Of a DNA stretch of 64,000 nucleotides, positions 34,301 through 47,105 are shown in pieces. Every line of letters starts with the position of its first letter. Within the stretch, counting starts at the first letter, position 1. The notes beneath the pieces were generated by a model. That model was not told the origin of the DNA. It was given only the letters and a program-made list of their open reading frames with translations, and made no database searches. The translations under genes were made by a program, and so were the position numbers. This DNA is from Watersipora subatra (Eukaryota; Bryozoa; Gymnolaemata; Cheilostomatida; Watersiporidae), in contig NC_088716.1 of assembly GCF_963576615.1 (NCBI RefSeq), positions 56,615,415 through 56,679,414 of the forward strand. Reading direction: 5' to 3'.

Positions 34301-37300
34301 GTTTCACTTATTCAATGATGTATATGTAGAAGATATATTTTGGAGGATTTTCCTAATCTGTAGGAGACACTGAGCCCGTGTTGGTTTGTGATGCTCTTGA
34401 GATGTCGTTGATGCTTGAGATCATATCACGGTTTCCCTTAGATGATTATATTATGGTATTATTATATTATTACGTTACTATTACTATAATTTAGATGATT
34501 ATACTATAATTCAAGTTGCGGAACTAAAGTATATACCTCGCGGACTTTTCATCTTTCTGCAGGAGATGTAGTCGGCATTTTGGTAACTGAGTTTTATGCA
34601 GAGAAATCTTGCATCATGGTCCTGAAGAACGGACATCCTGTCTGCACCAAGTACCACTACGAAAGAGACCACTCGCAGTACTTCCCGACCATAACTTTAG
34701 AGTATGGCCCTGTGGACATGGTCGTCTGTTGGCAGACTTCTATATCTCACATTCCTTCCTTCCTGCATGTAAGCACGCTCCCAATCACTTGTTTCCAATG
34801 TTTATGTTTTATCTCTTGCCAGGTTTGTATGTAAGCTTTTAACTAATCACATCTTATTTCTTGTTATTCTGCTGTTTATCATCACTATGCACCATTTTCC
34901 TTAACATAAGCATCACGTACCATTAGGGTATTGTTAGTATTATTATATTATTACTATCATGCACCATTAGATATGCTACAGTATAAAACATAAGTGTACC
35001 TCATTCCTTAATCTTTCACAAATTTTTCACATAAATAACGCATGATTTGTTGTAGATTTACCTGTAGTTCTCCATTCCGACCAAGTCTGTGTGCCACATT
35101 ATATCCCTAAGATAATTTCACACATGTTACATGTATGTTATGAGCCGCACTTCACAGTTCTGTTCAATTGTAAGGATGGTAAACATTTCTTCTTTAAAGA
35201 AAACTTGCTATAAGCAAATGAGTTGATCAACTGGTTGTTTTATTGTAATGCTAGCAGTAAGCCTGGAAAAGCCCAATATTACTTTCATTTTATCAGATAG
35301 CCTGCGTGTGGTTGCTTATGAGGCGGCAGTCTCAGGAGCCAGATGGAGTTTTGAAACTAAGTATTTGCGGTAATTCAGCAGAAGGCACGGATCATACACG
35401 AATCATAAACTTGTGTAATCCTACACTTATCCGTACGGACTAACAGACACACGGACACGCGCATACAAAGTGTTATTTGTTAATATAGGCGATAATGTCT
35501 GGGCAGTGAGTAGCCGCTTATTAGTAAAGTTGAGCTTTACACATTTGCAACCACCTCTTGCTGTTTGTGCAGTATATTAGTTTGAGGTTTTTTATGCTTG
35601 ATATAAGAATATACAATCAAGCCATGTATTGGTTGCAGACAAGTCCATCTGATTGGTTAGTTATGGCTGGTTTCTCTTTGGAGTCGCATACTCAGACATT
35701 CTGTAAAAAAGACGTTAAAGCTGGTAAGAGTGTGAGGGACAAGCTCTGTCTCGCCTCCATACAAGGACCTCAACCATTAACTCCAGGTCTGGCAGCGTGT
35801 TTGAAAGATTATTTTTAAAACATACCTTTTTGCATATCTCAGCTTTCATAAAAATCATGCTTGTTCATGTACCATGACAAAATTTTGTACAATTCTTTGA
35901 TAGGCCTGGTTCTGCTGTCTATAGTTGCTGTAGTGTAGGCGGGAGGTTCAAAGGGTGGGACGTTGCTAATTATTGTTGTTGTTTGAGGAGTTCATATCAT
36001 CTGAGAAGACAAATCTTAGGAAATATAAAGATTTGAAAAGTTTGTAGGAATATACTGTACTTTATTGCCTATAATATTATTGGCAGATATACATATCACA
36101 AACTGACAACTACTCTGCAACTACCTCGCTCTAGTTCAGCTCAGAAAGATCAGTGTAAAACAATAAGGCCTATCATTCTTTTACCAGAATCGTATATTGT
36201 CTATCTTGTCTTACGCTGCTTCAAGCTGACATCCCTTTGGGTCAAAAACTAATTAAGAAAAATTGGAACAATTTCAAAAATTATGCTTAGGATTATGCTA
36301 CCGGATATGAACAGTTATGACCAGCGTCTAAATATCCTGAATGCTGAGGAGCTAAATGCGTTTTTAGATATTTGCTGTTTGAAATACTCAAATCGTATCT
36401 CCAATCCGCACTATCTATAACATTCCTACTTCTTCATAAAAACCCACTACACCTTTTACCAGACACCAACACTTTACCAATTTACATTATATAACAGAGT
36501 TATGCGAAAAGAGCTATTTTTCTGTACACATGCTTCACTTTAGTATTTGTCTCCATTTCATGGTCTGATTTACTGTTAACAACGGTGTAAATAAACTTAA
36601 TTTCTAGCTATAAACAACTATTTTGAAAAAAAAAATTTCTGCGTAGATATAGTTTTGCTGTGTCATCACAAATTAGTTGAATTATTGGTGATTGCTATTA
36701 TATAAAGTCTCACTGTGAAATACTAACAGTTTTGTTACAAGCGACTCACGCATCTGGTTATGGCTTACATTGTATATAGAATTTGAGTTCTTTTCTTATT
36801 TACTTGCAGAGAGGAGCTATTATGAGGTAGAGCTCACGGAGGCTTCGCTGAATAGTCATTCCCCTAGTCTTATTATTTGTCTTGTTTCGTGTGGAGCTCA
36901 TTTATCAGCTTCTTCCTCCTCTCTCTACCACGAAGTACTTAAATTTGCTATCAACACGCAAGGCATGTTCTAGTAGTGACTATAGTGTCAGTAACTGGTG
37001 GTGATTGTGATAGCACTAGTGCTAGCTTGACTAGATATTGTTAGATAGAGTATGTATCTTTCTTCTATGTTTAAATTCGGCTAATATTGTACTTAGAGCC
37101 AGAGCTGAGTGAAATGCTGTATCATGGTTGGTTCAAGAGTTGTTAGTAATCTCTTTATTAACTGCAACATTTATAGTTTTAGTTTTAAACTGATTCTTTG
37201 TCATTTAAGACAGCATATTTTAATTAAGAGCAGTTTGCGTTGATTTGTTCTATATTGTGTCTTCTTTCAGCATTGCACTCCCACAGTTCACTTACTCTTC

Positions 37301-40300
37301 CTTCTATTTCATATTTTTATATAAAAATAAAAATACTGTATATAAAATACATAAATTTTTGATATTATTAAAACAAACATAATTAAAATAATATAATTTT
37401 ATATAGAATATAAATATATTTTTTATTTTCAAATATACAATAAAATGTATTTTGTATTTAAAAAATATGAAATAAAATTTTCATTTCATTTTATATTTTT
37501 TCTGTCTCTTCATTTGTTGTTGCTTATCGTCTGAGTCTAAAGTTGACCTGAACCTTTTTTACTGTCATGAATGTTGCCACTTTTTATTTTAGTGGTTCAA
37601 GCTGGTGATAGATTTGGATGGGGCGTACAGTACCCTCCTCCTATCATCGATGGTGGAGTTGTAAAACAGCCTATACTATGTTGTGTGGCTCTCAACGGTG
37701 CATTTCAGACTAGTGTTTGCTACTTGGAACCTGAGGGCGGTTACTATCCCTTTGTAGCTTTTACTCCACAAGGTAAAGCATTTGCCATTGTTTCTTACAT
37801 TGTATACACACATTTTAAGGGTAGCAATCAGTACCAGACTAATAAAAATTTATATTTTTAAGATTTCCGGTTACGAATTAATAGCTCAGCAAAACAGCTA
37901 CCCTTTCCTCTCCAATCAGCACAGGCGGATGAGCATGTTTCTGTGTTAAGACAACTCCTTACAATGGAAAGAGAAAACAGAGGTAGTTATCCTACTCGAT
38001 TTTTTTAGTTTCTTTCTCGTTTCTTAACTCGCTGCTCCTTTCACCTTGGATAATTTTTTTAATTCACTTAAATTTAATTTACTCAATTACACTGCTTGAA
38101 CACTGTTCATGATTTGTCATCTCAACTTTTAAGCACAACTCAAGTTGAGATGATTGTCTTGAAAAAAATTTTGTCTGTGTTCATTATACGTTTGCATAGA
38201 CTATAACAGACAAGCTTTAAATAGCCTCTAACCAAATATTTGTTTGAATGACATTTTAGAGCTAAATTCAACCGACTTGGCATACTCAAGCGATTTGGAT
38301 GTCGATATCCAGTTAGATCATGTCACAGTTTCTCTTCAAGAGGATACTGTAGGTGTTCACACTCTCCAGTATCTTGGACACCCATTGACAAAGGAAAGGC
38401 CTGTCTTCCAAGTAAACATCACTAAACTCAGTAAGGAGTTGTGTTCTCTCATCTTTATTGGTAACTTTAGAAGTAAAAAAATTTGTTTATGCTTTAAATT
38501 CTTGCACTTGATTAAAGTAGACAACTCAACACACACTAAAGTAGACAACTCGACACATACACTAAAGTAGACAACTCGACATACACTAAAGTAGACAACT
38601 CGACACACACACTAAAGTAGACAACTCAACACACACTAAAGTAGACAACTCGTTACATACACTAAAGTAGACAACTCGACACATACACTAAAGTAGACAA
38701 CTCGACACATACACTAAAGTAGACAACTCAACACACACTAAAGTAGACAACTCAACACACACTAAAGTAGACAACTCGTTACATACACTAAAGTAGACAA
38801 CTCGACACACACACTAAAGTAGACAACTCGACACACACTAAAGTAGACAACTCGTTACATACACTAAAGTAGACAACTCGACACATACACTAAAGTAGAC
38901 AACTCGACACATACACTAAAGTAGACAACTCGACACACACACTAAAGTAGACAACTCGACACATACACTAAAGTAGACAACTCGACACATACACTAAAGT
39001 AGACAACTCGACACATACACTAAAGTAGACAACTCGACACATACACTAAAGTAGACAACTCGACACATACAGTAAAGTAGACAACTCGACACACACTAAA
39101 GTAGACAACTCGTTACATACACTAAAGTAGACAACTCGACACATACACTAAAGTAGACAACTCGACACATACACTAAAGTAGACAACTCGACACACACAC
39201 TAAAGTAGACAACTCGACACATACACTAAAGTAGACAACTCGACACATACACTAAAGTAGACAACTCGACACATACTATAAAGTAGACAACTCGACACAT
39301 ACACTAAAGTAGACAACTCGACACACACACTAAAGTAGACAACTCGACACATACACTAAAGTAGACAACTCGACACATACACTAAAGTAGACAACTCGAC
39401 ACATACACTAAAGTAGACAACTCGACACATACACTAAAGTAGACAACTCGACACACACTAAAGTAGACAACTCGTTACATACACTAAAGTAGGCAACTCA
39501 ACACATACACTAAAGTAGACAACTCAACACACACTAAAGTAGACAACTCGTTACATACACTAAAGTAGACAACTCGACACATACACTAAAGTAGACAACT
39601 CGACACATACACTAAAGTAGACAACTCGACACACACACTAAAGTAGACAACTCGACACATACACTAAAGTAGACAACTCGACACACACTAAAGTAGACAA
39701 CTCGACACATACACTAAAGTAGACAACTCGACACATACACTAAAGTAGACAACTCGACACAAACACTAAAGTAGACAACTCAACACATACACTAAAGTAG
39801 ACAACTCGACACATACACTAAAGTAGACAACTCGTTACATACACTAAAGTAGACAACTCGACACATACACTAAAGTAGACAACTCGTTACATACACTAAA
39901 GTAGACAACCCGGCACATACACTAAAGTAGACAACTCGTTACATACACTAAAGTAGGCAACTCAACACATACACTAAAGTAGACAACTCAACACACACTA
40001 AAGTAGACAACTCGTTACATACACTAAAGTAGACAACTCAACACATACACTAAAGTAGACAACTCAACACACACTAAAGTAGACAACTCGTTACATACAC
40101 TAAAGTAGACAACTCGACACATACACTAAAGTAGACAACTCGACACACACACTAAAGTAGACAACTCGACATATACACTAAAGTAGACAAGTCGACACAT
40201 ACACTAAAGTAGACAACTCGACACACACACTAAAGTAGACAACTCAACACACACTAAAGTAGACAACTCGTTACATACACTAAAGTAGACAACTCGACAC

Positions 40301-43300
40301 ATACACTAAAGTAGACAACTCGACACATACACTAAAGTAGACAACTCAACACATACACTAAAGTAGACAACTCGTTACATACACTAAAGTAGACAACTCG
40401 ACACATACACTAAAGTAGACAACTCGTTACATACACTAAAGTAGACAACTCGACACATACACTAAAGTAGACAACCCGGCACATACACTAAAGTAGACAA
40501 CTCGTTACATACACTAAAGTAGACAACTCAACACATACACTAAAGTAGACAACTCAACACACACTAAAGTAGACAACTCGTTACATACACTAAAGTAGAC
40601 AACTCAACACATACACTAAAGTAGACAACTCAACACACACTAAAGTAGACAACTCGTTACATACACTAAAGTAGACAACTCGACACATACACTAAAGTAG
40701 ACAACTCGACACACACACTAAAGTAGACAACTCGACATATACACTAAAGTAGACAAGTCGACACATACACTAAAGTAGACAACTCGACACACACACTAAA
40801 GTAGACAACTCAACACACACTAAAGTAGACAACTCGTTACATACACTAAAGTAGACAACTCGACACATACACTAAAGTAGACAACTCGACACATACACTA
40901 AAGTAGACAACTCAACACATACACTAAAGTAGACAACTCGACACATACACTAAAGTAGACAACTCGACACATACACTAAAGTAGACAACTCGACACATAC
41001 ACTAAAGTAGACAACTCGACACATACACTAAAGTAGACAACTCGACACATATACTAAAGTAGACAACTCGACACATACACTAAAGTAGACAACTCGACAC
41101 ATACACTAAAGTAGACAACTCGACACATACACTAAAGTAGACAACTCGACATATACACTAAAGTAGACAACTCGACACATATACTAAAGTAGACAACTCG
41201 ACACATACACTAAAGTAGACAACTCGACACACACACTAAAGTAGACAACTCGACACATACACTAAAGTAGACAACTCGACACACACTAAGGTAGACAACT
41301 CGACACATACACTAAAGTAGACAACTCGACACATACACTAAAGTAGACAACTCGACACATAGACTAAAGTAGACAACTCGACACATATACTAAAGTAGAC
41401 AACTCGACACATACACTAAAGTAGACAACTCGACACATACACTAAAGTAGACAACTCGACACATACACTAAAGTAGACAACTCGACATATACACTAAAGT
41501 AGACAACTCGACACATACACTAAAGTAAACAACTCGACATATACACTAAAGTAGGCAACTCGACACATACACTAAAGTAGACAACTCGACACATACACTA
41601 AAGTAGACAACCCGACACAAACACTAAAGTAGACAACTCGACACAAACACTAAAGTAGACAACTGGACACAAACACTAAAGTAGACAACTCGACACACAC
41701 ACTAAAGTAGACAACTGGACACATACACTAAAGTAGACAACTCGACACATACACTAAAGTAGACAACTTGACACATACACTAAAGTAGACAATTCAACAC
41801 ATACTAAAGGGGACAACTCGACACATACACTAAAGTAGACAACTCAACACATACTAAAGGGGACAACTCGACACACACACTAAAGTAGACAACTCGACAC
41901 ATACACTAAAGTAGACAACTCGACACATACACTAAAGTAGACAATTCAACACATACTAAAGGGGACAACTCGACACATACACTAAAGTAGACAACTCAAC
42001 ACACACTAAAGTAGACAACTCGTTACATACACTAAAGTAGACAACTCGACACATACACTAAAGTAGACAACTCGACACACACACTAAAGTAGACAACTCG
42101 ACATATACACTAAAGTAGACAAGTCGACACATACACTAAAGTAGACAACTCGACACACACACTAAAGTAGACAACTCAACACACACTAAAGTAGACAACT
42201 CGTTACATACACTAAAGTAGACAACTCGACACATACACTAAAGTAGACAACTCGACACATACACTAAAGTAGACAACTCAACACATACACTAAAGTAGAC
42301 AACTCGACACATACACTAAAGTAGACAACTCGACACATACACTAAAGTAGACAACTCGACACATACACTAAAGTAGACAACTCGACACATACACTAAAGT
42401 AGACAACTCGACACATATACTAAAGTAGACAACTCGACACATACACTAAAGTAGACAACTCGACACATACACTAAAGTAGACAACTCGACACATACACTA
42501 AAGTAGACAACTCGACATATACACTAAAGTAGACAACTCGACACATATACTAAAGTAGACAACTCGACACATACACTAAAGTAGACAACTCGACACACAC
42601 ACTAAAGTAGACAACTCGACACATACACTAAAGTAGACAACTCGACACACACTAAGGTAGACAACTCGACACATACACTAAAGTAGACAACTCGACACAT
42701 ACACTAAAGTAGACAACTCGACACATAGACTAAAGTAGACAACTCGACACATATACTAAAGTAGACAACTCGACACATACACTAAAGTAGACAACTCGAC
42801 ACATACACTAAAGTAGACAACTCGACACATACACTAAAGTAGACAACTCGACATATACACTAAAGTAGACAACTCGACACATACACTAAAGTAAACAACT
42901 CGACATATACACTAAAGTAGGCAACTCGACACATACACTAAAGTAGACAACTCGACACATACACTAAAGTAGACAACCCGACACAAACACTAAAGTAGAC
43001 AACTCGACACAAACACTAAAGTAGACAACTGGACACAAACACTAAAGTAGACAACTCGACACACACACTAAAGTAGACAACTGGACACATACACTAAAGT
43101 AGACAACTCGTTACATACACTAAAGTAGACAACTCGACACATACACTAAAGTAGACAACTCGACACACACACTAAAGTAGACAACTCGACATATACACTA
43201 AAGTAGACAAGTCGACACATACACTAAAGTAGACAACTCGACACATATACTAAAGTAGACAACTCGACACATACACTAAAGTAGACAACTCGACACATAC

Positions 43301-46300
43301 ACTAAAGTAGACAACTCGACACATACACTAAAGTAGACAACTCGACATATACACTAAAGTAGACAACTCGACACATATACTAAAGTAGACAACTCGACAC
43401 ATACACTAAAGTAGACAACTCGACACACACACTAAAGTAGACAACTCGACACATACACTAAAGTAGACAACTCGACACACACTAAGGTAGACAACTCGAC
43501 ACATACACTAAAGTAGACAACTCGACACATACACTAAAGTAGACAACTCGACACATAGACTAAAGTAGACAACTCGACACATATACTAAAGTAGACAACT
43601 CGACACATACACTAAAGTAGACAACTCGACACATACACTAAAGTAGACAACTCGACACATACACTAAAGTAGACAACTCGACATATACACTAAAGTAGAC
43701 AACTCGACACATACACTAAAGTAAACAACTCGACATATACACTAAAGTAGGCAACTCGACACATACACTAAAGTAGACAACTCGACACATACACTAAAGT
43801 AGACAACCCGACACAAACACTAAAGTAGACAACTCGACACAAACACTAAAGTAGACAACTGGACACAAACACTAAAGTAGACAACTCGACACACACACTA
43901 AAGTAGACAACTGGACACATACACTAAAGTAGACAACTCGACACACACACTAAAGTAGACAACTGGACACATACACTAAAGTAGACAACTCGACACATAC
44001 ACTAAAGTAGACAACTTGACACATACACTAAAGTAGACAATTCAACACATACTAAAGGGGACAACTCGACACATACACTAAAGTAGACAACTCAACACAT
44101 ACTAAAGGGGACAACTCGACACACACACTAAAGTAGACAACTCGGCACATACACTGCAGTAGACAACCCAACACAAACACTAAAGTAGACAACTCGACAC
44201 AAACACTAAAGTAGACAACTCGACACATACACTAAAGTAGACAACTGGACACAAACACTAAAGTAGACAACTCGACACACACACTAAAGTAGACAACTGG
44301 ACACATACACTAAAGTAGATAACTCGACACATACATGTAGGTTAGACGCACAAGTGATCGCTGGCGGATGCTTGTTTGTCTTTTGCACTCATGTTAGCTG
44401 CTATGCTTCGACGGGTTTTATTTCATTGTAATTGAACAGAATGCAATTTTAGTCAATTTGAAACAGTTTGTCTTTGCTAGGGCATTTAGCTTTAAAGTCA
44501 TTATTGTGTACCCGGGCTGCGATTGCGCCATTGTCACCAAATTTTGTTTTAACCAGAATATACTTACAGAAAGTGTTTGATGTTCTTTAGTTGCTATTTG
44601 GTTTCATTTTTCTTTTATTCACTTTATTTTTACCGCTCGTTGTAGCTGAAGATGCAGTGCTTTGTGTTGGAGTTGCGAGCAAGTTCACTTCAAGCAATAA
44701 ATATCCTGGTAGAGAATTATCGTCTCTCGGCTATCACTCGAGAGATGGAAAGATTCTTTACGATGGAAGATCACAGGCAAACACACAAGGTCACAGGTTT
44801 ACGGAAGGTACTCGAAGAAGCCATGTAATGCAAGCGAGTATTGCGACGAACTACTAGTTTATAAGCATTGTGTCGTCTTTGCTTTGCCACAATGAGTGTA
44901 ATAGAAGCTTGTTTTGTCAGGTGACCAGGTGATGATTGAACTTTGCCCTCTCTCCAAATCAGCTAAAACTATTATGGTGAGGGTGTGGAAAAATGAGCTT
45001 CCGGTTGCGCTTCGATACCTGGACATAAGAAGTCAGTCACACCTTTATCCCACAGTCTCTCTCTATACCAGCGGCTCAACAATTTCCTGTGAGGTTATAA
45101 CTCCTAACATGATAGAGCAACTCCCAACCTACTTTGTAAGTATTCATTGGTTGCAGGTGTAAGACAGTTCATTAGTTTTAGAAGACTGTCTTATGTATAA
45201 TGTAATGATGTTTTATAAGAATAATGTAGAATTACTCCATCTCTCCGATCAATATAATGTTTGTGAGAATGGCATGCATGTTTGACTCCTGTATTTCCCT
45301 TCCTTTTTTTCTCTCATGCTTTTTCTCTTTCCTTTTCTCGCTTCTTTTTGGTTGCTCTCTTTCTCTCTGTCTATCGTTCTCTGTTTCTTTCCTTTATTTC
45401 TTCCCTTTTTCCTTCTTTCTCTCTTTTTTTCTTTCTTTTCTTTCTTACTTTTTCTCTGTTTGCCCCTAGAGTTGGAGTTGTTTCTCCTCTTTGTTTTTTC
45501 TTTCTCTTGCTTTCTTTTACTCTCTGTTATCTTTTTGCTTTATAATTCAGGTAAACAACCCAGAATATTGGTGTCTGCCTTCTAACGCCCATGTCCTGGC
45601 TGACTCAACTGATGTCATTCTCTCAAATCAAGCCATTACAGGCAACTGTATAGTCTGTCCAGTGCCTATGTCTCGAGGTATGCACCACTTTGAAGTGAGA
45701 GTCTTGGAAGAGCCAACTGACGATGGAGTTGTGCCCCCTATGATAGCACTCACTACAGCTTCCCCGTATGATCCTCCTAGAGAAAGCAATTTTCAGTTAG
45801 ACCTTCTTAGATTTTGGCCTCGCAATGAGGGTGAGTCCCATTTTTCTGTAAGATATAATGGTCCCTGTTTCATAGCAAGCCTTGAATTAGTTTATGGTTA
45901 TTAGTGTGCAGCCACAGTATCAATCTAATTTGTATAATCTCTTCAGATAATTCAGTTTGATTCTGATAAACTCATGTACTTCACAGGAAATGTTGAGATG
46001 TGATTGTTGGATTCACAACAGACTTCTGTAAAACATTGTGCTTTGAGACCTCTTATTTCTATTATATAACGAAGTATTTTTTAGGTTTTATTCACACGGA
46101 CTGTAAGTAGCCTTTATCCAAAGATAGTGAGCCATGACCAATATTCTGCACAGAGCCATTTTCCTGCCACCTATATGTTATGCTTGAACACTTTGAAGCA
46201 CCACCATTTGCCTTTCGCTCTGATTGGTCAACTTTAGTTCGCTCTCTTCTATGTTAATATTTTGATAGATCGTTCTATGATCGATAGTTGGTGATATGTT

Positions 46301-47105
46301 GCAGCCGCTACACTCATCCAGAAAGATGATACGATGGGTTGGGGTGTGATATTCCCTAATGAGGAACTCTCCGATATAGAAGAGCAGATTGTTGTGTGCT
46401 ACCTAACAATCAACAGAGACGTGATACTGACTCGTGCTCTCATACAGCCAGCAGGCGGACTGCATGCTACCGTAGTTTTGCCTTACGGCTGTAAGTACTC
46501 GTTACAAAGATACTCTTTTGAGTTTTTTCTATGTTTTGTTTTTACCTTTATTTTGTTTTGTATATACCTTTGCTGTCCTTTTTTACATACACTCCTTCGC
46601 TATTCCTCTCTTACCCCCAGGGCACCTCCTTCTTCATTTCTGACCAGACTGCACAAATATTCGTCATTTGTTTTAGGTGAGAGAGTGAGGTTAGAGTTTG
46701 AAGCTCTCACTATTCACTCACACCCCTTCACTAAACACAACGTAAGCCAACTTTATAGCCAAGCTCAGCAGATCATAAAGGATGAGAACAATGCTGTAGC
46801 CTTAGGTTAGTAATTTCACCGAAGCCTTTATTGAATGATGGTTACATTAGTTTCTGTAGCCTTAAACATTGAGAGAGTTACTTACCAGCTCTTTCGTATT
46901 TGTTTTACTGAATAAGCCTACAATTTTAGGAGTTGACTTACCATTTGAGCACAAGAGGCTACAAGACTTTTATAAACCACTGCCAGCTGAAGGGAATGGG
47001 GACATGACTCCGCATAGACTAGGTGATACTGACCATATCGGAGTTCATGCAGCCGATCATATAGTCATAGGGAAGTCCAAGTCTAAAGCATGCACCATTC
47101 TATGA
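31302..47105 (+). CDS. Multi-SPRY-domain protein with C-terminal CaaX box (SPRYD3-like), 15 coding exons
   Basis: Exons: 31302-31395, 33652-33765, 34097-34258, 34563-34768, 35639-35723, 36810-36962, 37593-37772, 37863-37982, 38260-38430, 44646-44807, 44921-45135, 45551-45830, 46305-46490, 46677-46805, 46930-47105. These total 2433 nt, 810 residues, with consistent phase at all 14 junctions. SPRY folds are protein-interaction modules, often in adaptors. Diagnostic strings recur: TIGYHSDSG and TVGDVVGILV (SPRY 1, residues 40-190), SYYEVELTE and GDRFGWGVQYPPP (SPRY 2, 195-330), VLCVGVASKF and LGYHSRDGKILYDGR (SPRY 3, 390-554), MHHFEVRVLEE and DTMGWGVIFPNEE (SPRY 4, 560-750). Human SPRYD3, about 440 residues with two to three such units, is the closest protein I recall; this one is nearly twice as long. 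Start: ATG with an in-frame stop just upstream. One junction (exon 6 to 7) appears to be GC-AG. Confidence 0.87.
31660..32837 (-). mobile_element. hAT-superfamily transposon with BED zinc-finger relic and perfect 8 bp target duplication
   Basis: CTAGATGT at 31652-31659 and again at 32838-32845 flanks 1178 bp. Ends are inverted: CAGGGTTGG on the left, CCAACCCTG on the right, continuing into related runs built on GGTTTTTATGG and GGTTTAAACC. An 8 bp duplication and CAGGGTT ends are hallmarks of hAT elements. On the minus strand, 32324 down to 32091 encodes KCNRCAVVTRGHTDRLKAH then IAKC, a CxxC...HxxxC BED finger, the usual N-terminal domain of hAT transposases. The catalytic part is deleted, so the copy is non-autonomous. 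It sits in intron 1 of the SPRY gene. Confidence 0.88.
33300..33395 (-). repeat. tRNA-derived SINE head
   Basis: On the minus strand GAGGCTGAATTAGTAAGG resembles an A box and GAGATCGAATCTTC a B box, with CCGGCTGGTGAACCGG between them like an anticodon arm. The loop is one base too long for a working tRNA and the acceptor stem does not pair, so a SINE or decayed tRNA copy is likelier. It lies in SPRY gene intron 1. Confidence 0.45.
36200..36610 (+). repeat. Dispersed repeat family Y, copy 1
   Basis: Shares GCTGAGGAGCTAAATG, TATTTGCTGTTTGAAATACT, CATTCCTACTTC and CAGACACCAAC with 47530-47945 and, inverted, with 51850-52140. A broken frame reads [20 protein letters not shown]. It may be the 3' part of a LINE but no diagnostic motif remains. 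Confidence 0.75.
36963..36964 (+). other. GC 5' splice site of SPRY gene intron 6
   Basis: Coding runs through ATC AAC ACG CAA G and then GCATGTTCTAG, where the frame stops. Splicing at GC joins G to TG of exon 7 (37593), giving NTQVVQAGDRFGWG in frame. Nearby GT dinucleotides give the wrong phase or come after the stop. The donor GCATGTT is the same as that of POLRMT intron 20. Confidence 0.65.
38511..44336. repeat. Giant 26 bp minisatellite, roughly 225 copies, in SPRY gene intron 9
   Basis: Units are variants of ACTAAAGTAGACAACTCGAC plus ACATAC, mostly 26 bp with 24 bp forms, over 5.8 kb. Rare variants recur at fixed offsets: CACACTAAGGTAGAC and ACATAGACTAAAG each appear three times, about 1365 and then about 831 bp apart, and AAGTCGACACAT recurs about 566 bp and then about 1366 bp apart. 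Large blocks have therefore been duplicated, giving a higher-order structure. The intron splits SPRY domain 3; exon 9 ends 80 bp before the array and exon 10 starts 310 bp after it. No coding role. Confidence 0.98.
45280..45550 (+). repeat. Extended polypyrimidine tract before SPRY exon 12
   Basis: About 270 bp that is strongly T/C-rich leads into the acceptor TATAATTCAG at 45550. Open frames made of F, S and L here are artefacts of the composition. Confidence 0.8.
46930..47105 (+). CDS. Last exon of the SPRY protein: linker and CaaX prenylation signal
   Basis: The final 58 codons follow SPRY 4 and end KSKSKACTIL then TGA. CTIL fits CaaX, with Leu at the last position favouring geranylgeranyltransferase I, and the preceding KSKSK is the usual basic partner for membrane attachment. 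The N-terminus MGVRSCTPC also has Gly2 and two early cysteines, which could allow acylation, though it lacks the preferred Ser/Thr at position 6. Confidence 0.75.

Noticed and set aside
35297-35382. Candidate extra SPRY gene exon (IACVWLLMRRQSQEPDG)
   Set aside because: It has an acceptor-like ATCAG, but its best donor gives phase 1 while exon 5 starts in phase 0. By analogy with the SPRY 3/SPRY 4 boundary, exon 4 joins exon 5 directly. It could still be an alternative exon.
38511-44336. Possible CRISPR-like or satellite array
   Set aside because: There are no unique spacers between units; units are directly contiguous with point variants, in a eukaryotic intron. It is a minisatellite.
45257-45585. 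Overlapping hydrophobic frames resembling a membrane protein
   Set aside because: T/C-rich polypyrimidine tract before an acceptor; true coding starts at 45551.
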